A DNA stretch of 64,000 bases, from assembly GCA_023957975.1 (NCBI GenBank), contig JAMLGM010000011.1, positions 1-64,000 of the forward strand, in the 5' to 3' direction. The notes below the pieces were generated by a model, which did no database searches, had not been told where the DNA came from, and saw only the letters and a program-made list of their open reading frames with translations. Source of the stretch: Microthrixaceae bacterium (GTDB taxonomy: Bacteria > Actinomycetota > Acidimicrobiia > Acidimicrobiales > Microtrichaceae). Below are positions 1 through 9,073 of this stretch, piece by piece. Each line of letters starts with the position of its first letter. Positions within the stretch are counted from its first letter, which is position 1. The position numbers and the translations under genes are program-made.

Positions 1-2
1 CT

Positions 3-62
3 GGGGCGGCATGTTGTACAACCCTGGTGGCGGCACCGGCGGGGGCCGCAACGTTCGGTTAA
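3..62 (+). CDS. Possible C-terminal tail of a gene entering from the left
   Basis: An open frame runs from the left edge to a TAA at 60-62 and is followed nine bases later by a strong intrinsic terminator. This fits the last 19 codons of a gene whose body lies outside the window; the residues are small and hydrophobic (Ala, Gly, Thr, Cys). The assignment rests mainly on the terminator. Too little is present to identify a family, and another frame could be the real one. Confidence 0.3.
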   Translation, partial: GAACCTTLVAAPAGAATFG

Positions 63-70
63 TCGTCAAA

Positions 71-113
71 CGGGGTGGGGCCGAGTCGTCGGCCCCACCC
101 CGTCGTCGTTTTT
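71..113 (+). terminator. Rho-independent terminator
   Basis: A perfect 14-bp stem (71-84 with 89-102, left arm CGGGGTGGGGCCGA) with a 4-nt GTCG loop is followed by a T-run at 109-113. It separates whatever lies upstream from the polysaccharide locus. Positions 114-269 hold no gene that I can support. Confidence 0.85.
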
Positions 114-269
114 CTGGGTCGTCGTTTTTCTGGTTGGCAATCGTCGCTCGGTGTGTCACGGTGACCTATGTCGCACTGGTCAAGATGACTCATGGTTTCG
201 TGAGACGACGTCTGGTTTGCTGGACGCCGGCCACGAATCTCACATTGTCTCGGTGGCCGGATACGCATC

Positions 270-1040
270 ATGACTCTTGGCGAATTCGCAACCTCTTCCG
301 TGGAACCCACCCCAATGCTCGATCCCCGCCGGCGCGCCAAAGGCGTGACGTTGGCACCGCCGCCGGGAACTCGCTCGCCCGGGCTCACCGACGAGCGGTC
401 GCCATTGCGGGCGTTGCCGGCGCTCGACGATCGGCGCCGCGGGCTGTATGAACGCTTCGGCAAGCGGGCCTTCGACATCGTCGGCGCCAGCGCGATCATC
501 GTCGCCCTGAGCCCGGTGCTGTTGATCGAATGGCTCATGCTGCGGATCGTGCTCGGCCCGAACGTGATCATCACCCAGGAGCGCGTCGGCCGCAACGGCG
601 AGGTGTTCGGGATGTACAAGTTCCGCACGATGCATTGGAGCCGTCGCGAGGCTCACCACTCCTTTGCCGGGCCCGACCGTCGGGTCACCCACAAGGCCGA
701 CCACGACCCGCGCCATACGCCGATCGGACGTCTGTTCCGCAAGCTGAGCGTCGATGAACTTCCGCAGCTCCTGAACGTGTTGAACGGCGACATGTCGCTG
801 GTCGGGCCCCGCCCGGAGTTGGCGACGATCGTCGAGGAGATCCACGGCCACGGCCACCGTCGCCACAGCATCCGCCCCGGGATGACCGGAGAATGGCAGG
901 TGACGACCCGTCAGACCGGAAAACTGCTGCACGAGTGCTTCGACGAGGACCTGCCGTATCTCGAACGCATCACCCTCCGCAACGACCTGTCGATCCTGTG
1001 GGACACCGTCTCGGTGGTCTCGGGTCAAGGCGGACGCTGA
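270..1040 (+). CDS. Polyprenyl-phosphate sugar-1-phosphate transferase
   Basis: This is a bacterial sugar transferase of the WcaJ/PglC type (256 aa). The family moves a sugar-1-phosphate from a nucleotide sugar to undecaprenyl phosphate at the inner face of the membrane, the first step of exopolysaccharide or glycoconjugate synthesis. After about 60 variable residues there is a KRAFDIVGA start of domain, one hydrophobic re-entrant segment (IIVALSPVLLIEWLMLRIVL), then QERVGRNG, YKFRTM, the LRKLSVDELPQL-like block (here FRKLSVDELPQLLNVLNG), MSLVGPRPE and RPGMTGEWQV. It is the short form with one membrane segment rather than the five-helix WbaP form. The exact start is uncertain because the N-terminus is not conserved. 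It opens the polysaccharide cluster and is followed 100 nt later by a glycosyltransferase on the same strand. The sugar specificity cannot be read from sequence. Confidence 0.9.
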   Translation: MTLGEFATSSVEPTPMLDPRRRAKGVTLAPPPGTRSPGLTDERSPLRALPALDDRRRGLYERFGKRAFDIVGASAIIVALSPVLLIEWLMLRIVLGPNVIITQERVGRNGEVFGMYKFRTMHWSRREAHHSFAGPDRRVTHKADHDPRHTPIGRLFRKLSVDELPQLLNVLNGDMSLVGPRPELATIVEEIHGHGHRRHSIRPGMTGEWQVTTRQTGKLLHECFDEDLPYLERITLRNDLSILWDTVSVVSGQGGR

Positions 1041-1140
1041 GCCGCGATCCCCATCGCGCGCGGAGCGCGTCCCCGCCGTATTTCAGTAGCGCGGCGATAC
1101 ACTTCCAACGTCAACTGCGAGCCTTCCCCCCGGAGTTTCC

Positions 1141-2277
1141 GTGTCCCCTCGTCGATCATTGCTCGTGGTGTCCCCGTCCGCGGACGGGTACGGATCTGAC
1201 CGTGCGCTCGTCGGTATCGCGCCGATTTTCGCCGAACGCTACGACGTCACCGTCGTTGCTGCGGCAGATGGCCCGACCGTTGCGATGTTGCGCGAGGCCG
1301 GTATCGAGGTGATCATCGCACCCGACTTCGCGTTGCGACGAAAGTTCGCCACGCCCACCGGTATCATTCCGGCGTCGATTCGCGTCGCCAGAACGGCCGC
1401 GTTGCTCCGGCGGTTGCATCGGGAGCGGAACTTCGCCGGCGTCTACGTCAACACGGTCGCGAACATGATCCTTCCGTTCATCCGCACGGTGGTTCCCGCT
1501 CCGGTCGTCGTTCACGTTCGCGAGGTGCCCCGTGCCGGAGATCGACAGAATCGACTCATCTTCAGCCAGGTCAACCGGGTCGCGTCGTTGGCGCTGAGCA
1601 ACTCGAGTCATACCGCAGCGTTCGTTCGCCGTGTGGAACCGCGCCTCACCGATCGGATCGAGGTGGTCTGCGGTGGGGTCGATGACCCGGGCGTGGTGGG
1701 GCGTCGACCCGATGCGTCCACGCCTCCGCTCGAGATCGTGTGCGTCGGTCGGTTGCACCCCCAAAAGGGCCAGGCCGTGCTGTTGGACGCGCTCGGGCCG
1801 CAGATCGCGCAGGGTGCCGACTACCGGATTCATTTCTGGGGTGACGCGCTCGCAGAGCACGCGCACATCGAAGCGGCGCTGCACGAACAGGTCGAGCGGT
1901 ACGGCATCGCCGATCGGGTGGTCTGGCACGGCTACAGCAGCGACATCACGGCGATGTACACGGGCATGGACCTCGCGGTGATGCCCTCGACCTGGCCGGA
2001 GGGTTTCTCGCTCGTCACCGTCGAAGCCCAAGCCGCCGGCCTGCCGGTCATCGCCACTCAACCCGGGGGCCCGACCGACATCGTGATCGATGGGGAGACG
2101 GGCCGTCTCGTCGGACTCGTCGACCCCGACGGGATCCGCCAGGCGGTCGAGGAGATGAGCGATCCGAACGTGCGCGAGCGGTATTCGGCGGCGGGCCGCG
2201 CTCGATACCTCGACCGGTTCACCACCGAACGATCGGCTCGCGGGGTGGCCGAGGCCGTCACCCGGCTTGTGGGCTGA
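1141..2277 (+). CDS. Glycosyltransferase, GT4-like (GT-B fold)
   Basis: A 378-aa glycosyltransferase starting at GTG, with a GGAG sequence a few bases upstream. The C-terminal nucleotide-sugar domain has the family hallmarks: VGRLHPQKGQ, the WHGY block, then MPSTWPEGFSLVTVEAQAAG with the EGFxxxxxEA-type glutamates, and GGPTDIV. The family adds a sugar from a nucleotide donor to a lipid-linked or polysaccharide acceptor on the cytoplasmic side. The N-terminal acceptor half is poorly conserved, so the linkage made is unknown. The gene converges on the flippase on the other strand, and the two 3' ends overlap by about 20 bp (2258-2277). Confidence 0.88.
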   Translation: MSPRRSLLVVSPSADGYGSDRALVGIAPIFAERYDVTVVAAADGPTVAMLREAGIEVIIAPDFALRRKFATPTGIIPASIRVARTAALLRRLHRERNFAGVYVNTVANMILPFIRTVVPAPVVVHVREVPRAGDRQNRLIFSQVNRVASLALSNSSHTAAFVRRVEPRLTDRIEVVCGGVDDPGVVGRRPDASTPPLEIVCVGRLHPQKGQAVLLDALGPQIAQGADYRIHFWGDALAEHAHIEAALHEQVERYGIADRVVWHGYSSDITAMYTGMDLAVMPSTWPEGFSLVTVEAQAAGLPVIATQPGGPTDIVIDGETGRLVGLVDPDGIRQAVEEMSDPNVRERYSAAGRARYLDRFTTERSARGVAEAVTRLVG

Positions 2278-3562
2278 GCTTCGCCGAGGGCGCCGGGGCC
2301 AATTCGGCGGGGGCGATGTGCGCCGGGTCGTCGAAGATGCCCTTGCGCTTCAGTGACAGCACGGGCAGGGCGGTGCCCACCAGAATGCCGGCGGTCATGA
2401 CCAGGGGCACGTAGCGGACCCCGTCGAGATGGACCACGACGATGCTCATCACGACGATGAACGCCGAGTCGATCACTCGGCCGACGAGCACCTGCTTGCT
2501 GTACAGCAGCGCGGTGAGTGCGTTGGCGACCGGAACGTTGGCGGCGTAGGCGACGGCGTAGATCGACCAGGACGCGGTGAGGAGCAGGGGGATCGGGTCG
2601 CTGTTGCTGATCCGCTCGAACGGTCCGCTGATGGCGAGGGCGACGGGGATGTACAGCACGGCGACGAGGGCCGACAGCGTGGTGAACGCGGCGATGAGTG
2701 GGACGCTGACCGTACCCTGGTCGCGGCGTCGCGTGAAGAACGGAAGGGTGAATCCGCCGATGCCGATCGCCGCGGTGAGGATCGGCGCGATGACGAGTCG
2801 GCCCGCCTCCATCACGCCGAGGGCTTCGGCCGAGACGAAGTAGCTCACCGACCAGCGCACCAACAACATGCCGAACGGTCGCATCATGAGCTGTCCTGAG
2901 CGCCACACCGACACGTCGAACAGGGTGCGCCACGCGGCCGGCCCGGGGCTGGGCAACCGGAGCTCTTCTCGTGGCAACTGGATGACCGCGGTGACGGCGG
3001 AGGCGATCGACCCGGACAACATCGCAATGAGGACCCAGTCCATGGTGAGGGTCGACATGGTCATCAACGCGATGATCGCCCCGACCGCGACCACCGCATA
3101 GGCGATGTCGTTGACGAGGAGCTTGACGAATTCGAGGCGTGCCATGAGGAGGCGTCGGCCGGTTTCCTCGATGAGCCACACGACCTGTGCCGCGCCGAAG
3201 ATGGCCGCCGTTTTGACGCTGACGTCGGTGAAGATCAGCGCACCGACGAATCCGAACGCATAGCTGGCGAACACCGAGATGGCGCTCGCCCGCACCAGGG
3301 CCCGTCGGATGGGTGGGTCGTGGCGGTCGAGCAGGACCAACGGGTCGCCGATCCATCCGGTGTGCAGGGCGGTGGCGGTGACCATGATGCCCGGTACGAG
3401 CAGGGCGAAGATGGCCAGGCCCTGGTTTCCGAGGCGCGACAACGCCAGCATCTGCAGTGCGAGGCTCGAAGCGGCGACCACCCCCTGGCTGGCGATCGCG
3501 GCGCCGGCACCGCCGACGACGTTGCGCCGCTGTGTGATCTTGGCGACGAACCCGGTCTGCAT
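2258..3562 (-). CDS. Polysaccharide flippase-like multi-spanning membrane protein
   Basis: A 434-aa, very hydrophobic protein with about a dozen predicted membrane segments, typical in length and character of the Wzx/MATE-like polysaccharide exporters. Examples are the first helices around ASQGVVAASSLALQMLAL and later segments such as GVMEAGRLVIAPILTAAIG. The family flips lipid-linked sugar repeats across the cytoplasmic membrane. Its ATG overlaps the TGA of the upstream glycosyltransferase by one base (TGATG at 3560-3564), so translation is probably coupled. The assignment rests on hydrophobicity, length and context. The open frame continues upstream of this ATG, but that stretch is out of frame with the real glycosyltransferase, so the coupled ATG is preferred. 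Confidence 0.75.
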   Translation of the reverse strand: MQTGFVAKITQRRNVVGGAGAAIASQGVVAASSLALQMLALSRLGNQGLAIFALLVPGIMVTATALHTGWIGDPLVLLDRHDPPIRRALVRASAISVFASYAFGFVGALIFTDVSVKTAAIFGAAQVVWLIEETGRRLLMARLEFVKLLVNDIAYAVVAVGAIIALMTMSTLTMDWVLIAMLSGSIASAVTAVIQLPREELRLPSPGPAAWRTLFDVSVWRSGQLMMRPFGMLLVRWSVSYFVSAEALGVMEAGRLVIAPILTAAIGIGGFTLPFFTRRRDQGTVSVPLIAAFTTLSALVAVLYIPVALAISGPFERISNSDPIPLLLTASWSIYAVAYAANVPVANALTALLYSKQVLVGRVIDSAFIVVMSIVVVHLDGVRYVPLVMTAGILVGTALPVLSLKRKGIFDDPAHIAPAELAPAPSAKLSPQAG

Positions 3563-4797
3563 CAGCGTGAGGCAGCGTTCGCTCTGGTGCCGGCCGCCCA
3601 GCGGGTCCGCAGGGAAACGGGTCGGCGGCTGTTGGCCGCGGCGGCGAGCAGGTCTCGGTACGCGCCGACCACGTCGTCGACGTTGTACAGGTCGCCGGCG
3701 CGCGCTGCGGTCTGGTCGCGCACGTGCAGGTCGTGGGTGGGGTTGTCGTCGAGGATCGTGGTCACGGCGCGGTCGAGGCTGTTCAGTCCGGCGTTCGGTC
3801 CGGCGGTTTCGTCGAGGTTGAAGTACTCGGCGTTGTCGCCGAGCACCTCGCGGGAGAACGCGGTGTCGAACGCGGCGATGCGTGAGCCGGTTCCCATCGC
3901 CTCGACGAGGCTGGGGTTGGTGCCGCCGACGGAGTGGCCGTGCAGGTACACCTTGGCGTGGTGCACGAGATCGAAGAACGCGTTGCGATCGCCGACGTGG
4001 CCGAGCATTCGGATGCGCTCGTCTCGTTCGGCGAGTTCGGCGATGGCTGTGGTCACCGGCGAGTCGTAGTTCGCGGTGCCGAGCACCACGAGGGGCAGCG
4101 GGTGGGAGCCGGCCGCGTAGTCGCGCACGATGCGGTCGATGTTGTTTTCGGGGTTGTGGCGGCCGGCGATCAACAGGTACCGGTAGGGCTCGAGGCCGAG
4201 GTTCTGGACCGTCGCGGGGTCTTTCGTCCAGTCGCCGTTGGTGACGCAATAGGGGATGACGGTGGTGTCGGAGGCGAATTCGTCGCGGTAGATGTCGGCC
4301 ATGGCGGCGCCGTCGGCGATCAGGGCGCTGGCGCAGTGGCGCGAGATCTGGGCGGACCTCAAGAAGATGGTCTTGGCGCTGTTGCCCCATTTGCCCCGCA
4401 GCCACTCCTGCCCGTCGACGTTGAGCACGACGGGCTGTCGGGTGTAGCGCGACAGTGCGCAGTAGGCGGCGTTTGCCACGTTGACGACCAACACGACGTC
4501 GTGGCGGGCGAACCGGGCGGCGACTCCGGCGACGAGGCCGTGGCTCAGCGTCGAGAAGTTCTTGCCGGGAATCGTGGGGAGAACCTTGCGGTGTACCCCT
4601 TGCCAGTCGTCGTTGGTGAAGTCCTCGCCGCTTCGGCAATACATCGTGACCCGGTCGCCGCGTTTGGCGAGTTCGGGGAGCAGCAGGGTGAGGAAGGTCT
4701 CGTAACCGGAATAGGTGGAGGGCACGCCCCGGGCGCCGTAGACGCCGATGTCGAGTGCCGTGCTGGAGGTGTGGGGGCCTCGGAAGGCTCGTGGCAT
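3562..4797 (-). CDS. Glycosyltransferase with DUF1972-type N-terminus (rhamnosyltransferase-like)
   Basis: A 411-aa GT-B glycosyltransferase. The N-terminal block IGVYGARGVPSTYSGYETF matches the DUF1972 signature (usually GxRGIPxxYGGFET) found in capsule rhamnosyltransferases such as Cps2T/WchF. The C-terminal half has LLIAGRHNPENNIDRIV and YLHGHSVGGTNPSLVEAMGT, the nucleotide-sugar binding region. It probably adds a deoxysugar or glucose to the lipid-linked repeat unit; the donor is inferred from the family only. A TAGCCT box ends 6 nt before the ATG, suggesting a leaderless transcript that continues into the coupled flippase gene. It is divergent from the FN3-repeat protein. Confidence 0.85.
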   Translation of the reverse strand: MPRAFRGPHTSSTALDIGVYGARGVPSTYSGYETFLTLLLPELAKRGDRVTMYCRSGEDFTNDDWQGVHRKVLPTIPGKNFSTLSHGLVAGVAARFARHDVVLVVNVANAAYCALSRYTRQPVVLNVDGQEWLRGKWGNSAKTIFLRSAQISRHCASALIADGAAMADIYRDEFASDTTVIPYCVTNGDWTKDPATVQNLGLEPYRYLLIAGRHNPENNIDRIVRDYAAGSHPLPLVVLGTANYDSPVTTAIAELAERDERIRMLGHVGDRNAFFDLVHHAKVYLHGHSVGGTNPSLVEAMGTGSRIAAFDTAFSREVLGDNAEYFNLDETAGPNAGLNSLDRAVTTILDDNPTHDLHVRDQTAARAGDLYNVDDVVGAYRDLLAAAANSRRPVSLRTRWAAGTRANAASR

Positions 4798-4803
4798 TCG
4801 CTC

Positions 4804-4809
4804 AGGCTA
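4804..4809 (-). promoter_or_regulatory. Leaderless -10 box (TAGCCT)
   Basis: On the minus strand TAGCCT lies 6 nt before the ATG at 4797. The same hexamer occurs at the same distance before icd, the RimK-like gene, purN and the HAD gene. The predicted transcript begins at or next to the start codon. Confidence 0.55.
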
Positions 4810-4954
4810 TCGGCGGGTTCGCGAAGGCTTGCACGGACCGGGTGGGGTATTTCACCCTTCGCGCGGGTCGCAGCGCTCAGCGTCGTGAATCTCGCCGAAT
4901 TCGGGTGTCTACCGGGCACTTTCGCCCATGCCGCCTGAGGCGGATTTCGGCCGC

Positions 4955-5010
4955 AACGGTACTAAATTCTCAATTGAAACACGCGCATTGTCGATTCAAT
5001 GTGTTACCGG
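4955..5010. promoter_or_regulatory. AT-rich divergent promoter region with inverted repeat
   Basis: The 257-nt gap between divergent genes contains an unusually AT-rich block. ATTGAA (4973-4978) and TTCAAT (4995-5000) form an inverted repeat, with AACAC and GTGTT placed nearby. It is the likely promoter and operator region for the FN3-repeat protein. No specific regulator can be named. Confidence 0.35.
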
Positions 5011-5054
5011 CGAATTCATCTGCTGTAGCGACCAGCGTCGCCGAAGGAGAACCA

Positions 5055-7601
5055 GTGAGCACATCCCTTCCATCCGATCAGCCGCCGGCGTCGATACGTT
5101 CCCGCACGCTCGGACGTGCAGCGCTTGCCGTGTTCGCCGTGTTCGGTGTCGTCGCCGGCGGGCTGGCACTCGGCAACGTCGGCGCCGACGAGATCCCAAC
5201 TCCGCCGGCCCAGTCTCCGAGTTCCGAGACCACTCCGCGCGATCCGGGCGTCCTGCCGTCGGTCGATCTGGCCACGCTCGAGACGACCCCCATCAAACAG
5301 TGGGGGGTCGTGGGCAAGGGCACGACCTATTCCGTCGCCAAGTCGCTCGTCTGGGACTTCGCGGAGATCGGCGACACCATCTACGTCGCGGGCATCTTCA
5401 CCGGCGTTCAGCGCAACGCCGACGACCCCACCAGCGAGGTGGTGCCGCAGTCGTACCTCGCGGCGTTCGAGCGCGACTCCGGTGCCTGGATCCCCTCGTT
5501 TCGGCCGGTGTTCAACCGCGCCGTCTATACGGTCGAGGAAGGCCCCGACGGCAACCTGTTGGTCGGCGGCGAGTTCACCCAGGTCAACGGCGTCGCCCGC
5601 GGTGGTCTCGTCAAGGTCGACCCGGTGACCGGCGAAACCAACGCCGGTTTCCCAACGCACATCACCGCGGGCGACCGACCGATGGTCCGCGACATCGTCG
5701 TCGACGGCAACCAGGTGTACATCGCCGGTCAGATCTCCAACGTGCACGGCCCGAACGGGTCGCCGTTCCGCCAGGGCATGGCCCGCCTCGACGGCCTGAC
5801 CGGCGCCATCGATCTCAGCTTCGCACCGATGTATGCCGGAGGCGTCTGGCAGCTGGCGATCGACAAGGATCGCAACCGTATCCATGCGGCGGGCTTTTTC
5901 ACCTCGGTGAACGGTCAACCGAACACGGCCCGTTTCGCGAGCGTGACCGAAGCCACCGGCGCCTACATCCCGGGCTTGGCGGCATACGTGAACAACCAGC
6001 CGAACGGTCAGCGCGACACCGTCGCGGTCGTGTACGCGAACAACCGGGTATACGTCGGCGGAGCCCAACACATCATCCAGGTGTTGGACACCGCCAACAA
6101 CCAGCGCGTCGGCTTTGTCACCTCCGGGATCGCCTGCAACAACTTCAGCCCGTCGTGTGGGTTCACCGGCGGCGGCGACTACCAGGTTCTCGAGATCACC
6201 GAGAACGGGATGGTGCTCGGCGGATGTCACTGCTACGCCGACAACGCGATCTACAACTCGTTCACCAACAGCCGCACGCGGAACCGCTTCGCTCACGGGT
6301 TCGACACCTCGAACAACACGGTGCCCGCGTGGTGGCCGCAGTTGCGCCAGCCCTCGGTCGGCACGTATGCGATCTTCGTCGACTCGAACCACTGCGTGTA
6401 CATCGGTGGCGACTACACCCACCGCGCGGACGGCGCCTACCTCGGCGGCTTCGGGCGGTACTGCCAGCCGACGCTCGGCCCGGCCAACCTGACGGCGACG
6501 AGCGTGAACAGCGGGGTCCGTCTTGCGTGGGAGACCCCGGCCTCGCCCCTGCCGATCTCGTATTACAAGGTGTACCGCGGCGGCACGTTCGCGGGAGATA
6601 CCGACGGCCTGTCCTTCGGGTTCACCAACCTGACGCCCGGGTCGGTGCAGTCCTTCACGGTCCGTTCGGTCGATACCGGCGGTCGGATCTCCGACCCCGT
6701 GCCGGTGTCGGTCACCGTTGCCGGCCCCGACACCCAGGCTCCGACGGTGCCGACCGACGTCGTCGGGACGTCGAACGGTCAAACGGTGACGCTCACCTGG
6801 GCGCCCTCGACCGATCTGCCGAACCCCGGTGGGGTCGGTATGTCCGGATACCTGGTCCATCGCGACTGGGGATTCGTACGATTCGTGGCGGACGGGACGA
6901 CGTTCACCGAGGACAACGTGGCGTTGGGGAACCGTCGGTACGAGGTTCGCGCCATCGACAAGGCCGACAACTTCTCCGCCCCTGCGGTGGTGAACGTGTT
7001 CGTCGGCGTGGTCGACAATCAGCCGCCGACGGTTCCGACGGGTCTTGTCGGTGCCGCTTCGGGGCCGACGGGTCAGACCGTCACGCTCAACTGGGCGCCG
7101 TCGACGGATCTGCCGAACCCCGGTGGGGTCGGCCTGTCGGGCTACCTGATCCATCGCGACTGGGAGTTCGTCAAGTTCGTGGCTGCGGGCACCGAGACCT
7201 TCACCGAGGACAACGTGGCGTTGGGGAACCGTCGCTACGAGGTCCGTGCGGTCGACAAGGGCGAGCGGTATTCCGCCTCGGCCGTGGTCATCGTCACGGT
7301 GGGCCTGGCCGACAACGAGCCGCCGACGGTGCCGACGAATGTCGCCGGCACCGTGAACGGGACCACGGTGACCCTCACCTGGTCGCCGTCGACGGATCTG
7401 CCGAACCCCGGTGGGGTCGGCCTGTCGGGCTACCTGATCCACCGCGACTGGGAATTCGTCAAGTTCGTGGCTGCGGGTACCGAGACATTCGTCGACACCA
7501 ATGTCCCGGCGGGGACGCGCCGATACGAGGTGCGTTCGGTCGACAAGGGCAACCGAAACTCGGCCCCGTCCGATCCGCTCCGGCTGACCGTCCCAGGCTG
7601 A
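5055..7601 (+). CDS. Membrane-anchored beta-propeller and fibronectin type III repeat surface protein
   Basis: An 848-aa extracytoplasmic protein. GTG at 5055 is chosen because GAAGGAGA precedes it; the frame stays open upstream but without a site. Residues 22-40 form a single hydrophobic signal or anchor segment. Residues about 80-470 carry repeated motifs such as GDTIYVAGIFTGV and GNLLVGGEFTQVNGVARGG, resembling delta-60/Kelch-like beta-propeller blades, and a Cys-rich patch (CNNFSPSC, CHCY) that may form disulfides. From about residue 476 there are four FN3-like domains; the last three are near-identical tandem copies. It probably sits outside the membrane and binds or organises the polysaccharide made by its neighbours, but no catalytic motif is visible. 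The small secreted protein follows 7 nt later. Confidence 0.72.
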   Translation: MSTSLPSDQPPASIRSRTLGRAALAVFAVFGVVAGGLALGNVGADEIPTPPAQSPSSETTPRDPGVLPSVDLATLETTPIKQWGVVGKGTTYSVAKSLVWDFAEIGDTIYVAGIFTGVQRNADDPTSEVVPQSYLAAFERDSGAWIPSFRPVFNRAVYTVEEGPDGNLLVGGEFTQVNGVARGGLVKVDPVTGETNAGFPTHITAGDRPMVRDIVVDGNQVYIAGQISNVHGPNGSPFRQGMARLDGLTGAIDLSFAPMYAGGVWQLAIDKDRNRIHAAGFFTSVNGQPNTARFASVTEATGAYIPGLAAYVNNQPNGQRDTVAVVYANNRVYVGGAQHIIQVLDTANNQRVGFVTSGIACNNFSPSCGFTGGGDYQVLEITENGMVLGGCHCYADNAIYNSFTNSRTRNRFAHGFDTSNNTVPAWWPQLRQPSVGTYAIFVDSNHCVYIGGDYTHRADGAYLGGFGRYCQPTLGPANLTATSVNSGVRLAWETPASPLPISYYKVYRGGTFAGDTDGLSFGFTNLTPGSVQSFTVRSVDTGGRISDPVPVSVTVAGPDTQAPTVPTDVVGTSNGQTVTLTWAPSTDLPNPGGVGMSGYLVHRDWGFVRFVADGTTFTEDNVALGNRRYEVRAIDKADNFSAPAVVNVFVGVVDNQPPTVPTGLVGAASGPTGQTVTLNWAPSTDLPNPGGVGLSGYLIHRDWEFVKFVAAGTETFTEDNVALGNRRYEVRAVDKGERYSASAVVIVTVGLADNEPPTVPTNVAGTVNGTTVTLTWSPSTDLPNPGGVGLSGYLIHRDWEFVKFVAAGTETFVDTNVPAGTRRYEVRSVDKGNRNSAPSDPLRLTVPG
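6733..7598 (+). repeat. Three tandem FN3-domain repeats, about 290 bp each
   Basis: Copies begin near 6739, 7024 and 7321. Each encodes the order xPTVPT, VTLTW or VTLNW, STDLPNPGGVG, SGYL(V/I)HRDW, then RRYEVR(A/S)(V/I)DK. The second and third copies are almost identical in DNA over long stretches (for example 7100-7200 and 7396-7500), pointing to recent duplication or ongoing conversion. Confidence 0.85.
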
Positions 7602-7608
7602 CCATTTC

Positions 7609-8289
7609 ATGACTTTGCGCTTCCCCACACATCAGATCGGCGCCGGCGGAACAACCCGCCGCTCGGTCACCGCCCTCCTCGTGACCGTCGGAGTCCTCGT
7701 TTACGGAGCCTGCGCCGGAAACGAGGCCGACGGCGACCGCTCGGCCGACGTCAGCGGCGCGACGGTTCCCGACGAGAACCGGCCGGCCCTCGAGCCGTCG
7801 GACGAGGCGGACACCGGCGCCGACACCGGCGCCGACGACGCTGAGTCGTCCACCGTCACCGCCGCACCCTCCGATCCCGCCATCGACGCCGTCGACGACA
7901 GCGCCGTAGGCGAGCGCGGGGCCTTGGAGGAGGTGGTCTCGAGCGCGACCGACCCCGTCACCGGGAACTCGGTGTCGGACCTCGAAGCGGTTACCTCGGG
8001 CCTGCCCGAGACGTGGGATCGCAACAGTCGCGGGGCCGAGATCCGCCTCGACGAGGCCGCCCAGTTGGCCTGCGCGAACGCTCAGATCGGGTTGGTCCGA
8101 CTCGGCGAGCTGTCGGCGGATGCCGCCACCGGACACCTGGCCGTCGCCGCGGTGCGCGCCGATCAGAGCGCGGTCGCCGAGATCCACACCTCCGCAAACG
8201 GATTGGCGCTCGCTGCGCTCAACCACTCAGAGGCGGGTGCCGCCGAAGCGTTCGTGCAGATCTGTGTCGACCGCGGCTATGAGGGATGA
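7609..8289 (+). CDS. Small secreted or lipoprotein-like protein, unknown function
   Basis: A 226-aa protein with an Arg-rich N-terminus, a hydrophobic segment (SVTALLVTVGVLVYGAC) and a Cys that could be lipidated. The sequence before it (VYGA) is a weak lipobox, so lipidation is uncertain. An acidic, Ala/Thr/Asp-rich low-complexity linker follows, including the repeated DTGAD, then a C-terminal domain of about 100 residues rich in Ala and Leu with two Cys (LACANAQIG and FVQICVDRG) that could pair. I do not recognise a family. It lies 7 nt after the FN3 protein and 1 nt before the CDP-alcohol transferase, so it probably belongs to the same transcript and works at the envelope. Confidence 0.6.
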   Translation: MTLRFPTHQIGAGGTTRRSVTALLVTVGVLVYGACAGNEADGDRSADVSGATVPDENRPALEPSDEADTGADTGADDAESSTVTAAPSDPAIDAVDDSAVGERGALEEVVSSATDPVTGNSVSDLEAVTSGLPETWDRNSRGAEIRLDEAAQLACANAQIGLVRLGELSADAATGHLAVAAVRADQSAVAEIHTSANGLALAALNHSEAGAAEAFVQICVDRGYEG

Positions 8290-8290
8290 C

Positions 8291-9073
8291 ATGAGTGCCG
8301 AGAGTCCGGTCGACGTGGCGGCGGTGCCGCCTGAACCGTCTGCGCTCGCCCGGTATCGCGCCGACATCGCGGCCCTCGCCGCTCATCAGAAGAGCTCGCG
8401 CGGTGCCCCGCCGTATTCGTTGCTGATCAACCGGCCACTCGGGCGTCGCTTCGCAGCGCTCGCACACCTAGTCGGCCTGACGCCGAATCAGGTTTCGCTC
8501 ATCAGCTTCGGTTTCACGGCGGCGGGCCTCCTGGTGTTCGCCGTGATGTCGCCGAGTTGGCCCCAGTCGATCCTGGCCACCGCCTTGTTGGTGTTGGGCT
8601 ACGCCATCGATTCCGCCGACGGTCAGCTCGCTCGCCTCACCACGGGTGGGTCGCTGGCGGGTGAGTGGCTCGACCACACGCTCGACAGCGTGAAACTCGG
8701 CGTCTTTCACGGGGCGATCCTGGTGTCGGCTTACCGGTTCGACGCAGACCTCGGCGTGTGGCCGCAGGTGACCGCGTTGGCATTCGGCATGGTTGCGGCC
8801 ACGTTGTTTCTCATCTTCATCCTCACCGACCAGCTTCGCCGTGGCGCCGGTGGCGCCGCCCCCGAACGTCCGCAGGCCTGGTGGTTCATGGTGCTCAACG
8901 CCCCGACCGACTACGGCGTGCAGTGTCTGTGGATGGTCATGCGGCCGTCGTCCACGGTGTTCTTCGGCGGATACGCCCTGTTGGCCCTCGCGAACCTGGG
9001 GTATCTCGGGGTGAGCGGGCGGAGCCGGTTCCGCCAGATGCAGCAGATCGATCGAGAGCGGGTGCGACGATGA
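8291..9073 (+). CDS. CDP-alcohol phosphatidyltransferase family membrane enzyme
   Basis: A 260-aa membrane enzyme. The full family signature D-x2-DG-x2-AR-x8-G-x3-D-x3-D is present: D107, D110, G111, A114, R115, G124, D128 and D132. These aspartates bind two metal ions and displace CMP from a CDP-alcohol onto an acceptor alcohol. Several hydrophobic segments follow, as expected. ATG at 8291 is preferred because GAGGG (8281-8285) lies just upstream; an in-frame ATG at 8279 is possible. Its stop overlaps the start of a cytidylyltransferase gene (ATGA), so the two are translationally coupled, implying that the partner makes the CDP-activated substrate. The alcohol and acceptor are not known; polysaccharide decoration is inferred from context. 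Confidence 0.85.
   Translation: MSAESPVDVAAVPPEPSALARYRADIAALAAHQKSSRGAPPYSLLINRPLGRRFAALAHLVGLTPNQVSLISFGFTAAGLLVFAVMSPSWPQSILATALLVLGYAIDSADGQLARLTTGGSLAGEWLDHTLDSVKLGVFHGAILVSAYRFDADLGVWPQVTALAFGMVAATLFLIFILTDQLRRGAGGAAPERPQAWWFMVLNAPTDYGVQCLWMVMRPSSTVFFGGYALLALANLGYLGVSGRSRFRQMQQIDRERVRR

Noticed and set aside
5016..7628. Long open frames antisense to, and in another frame of, the FN3 protein
   Set aside because: Their repeats follow from the FN3 repeats of the true gene; no start site or domain supports them.
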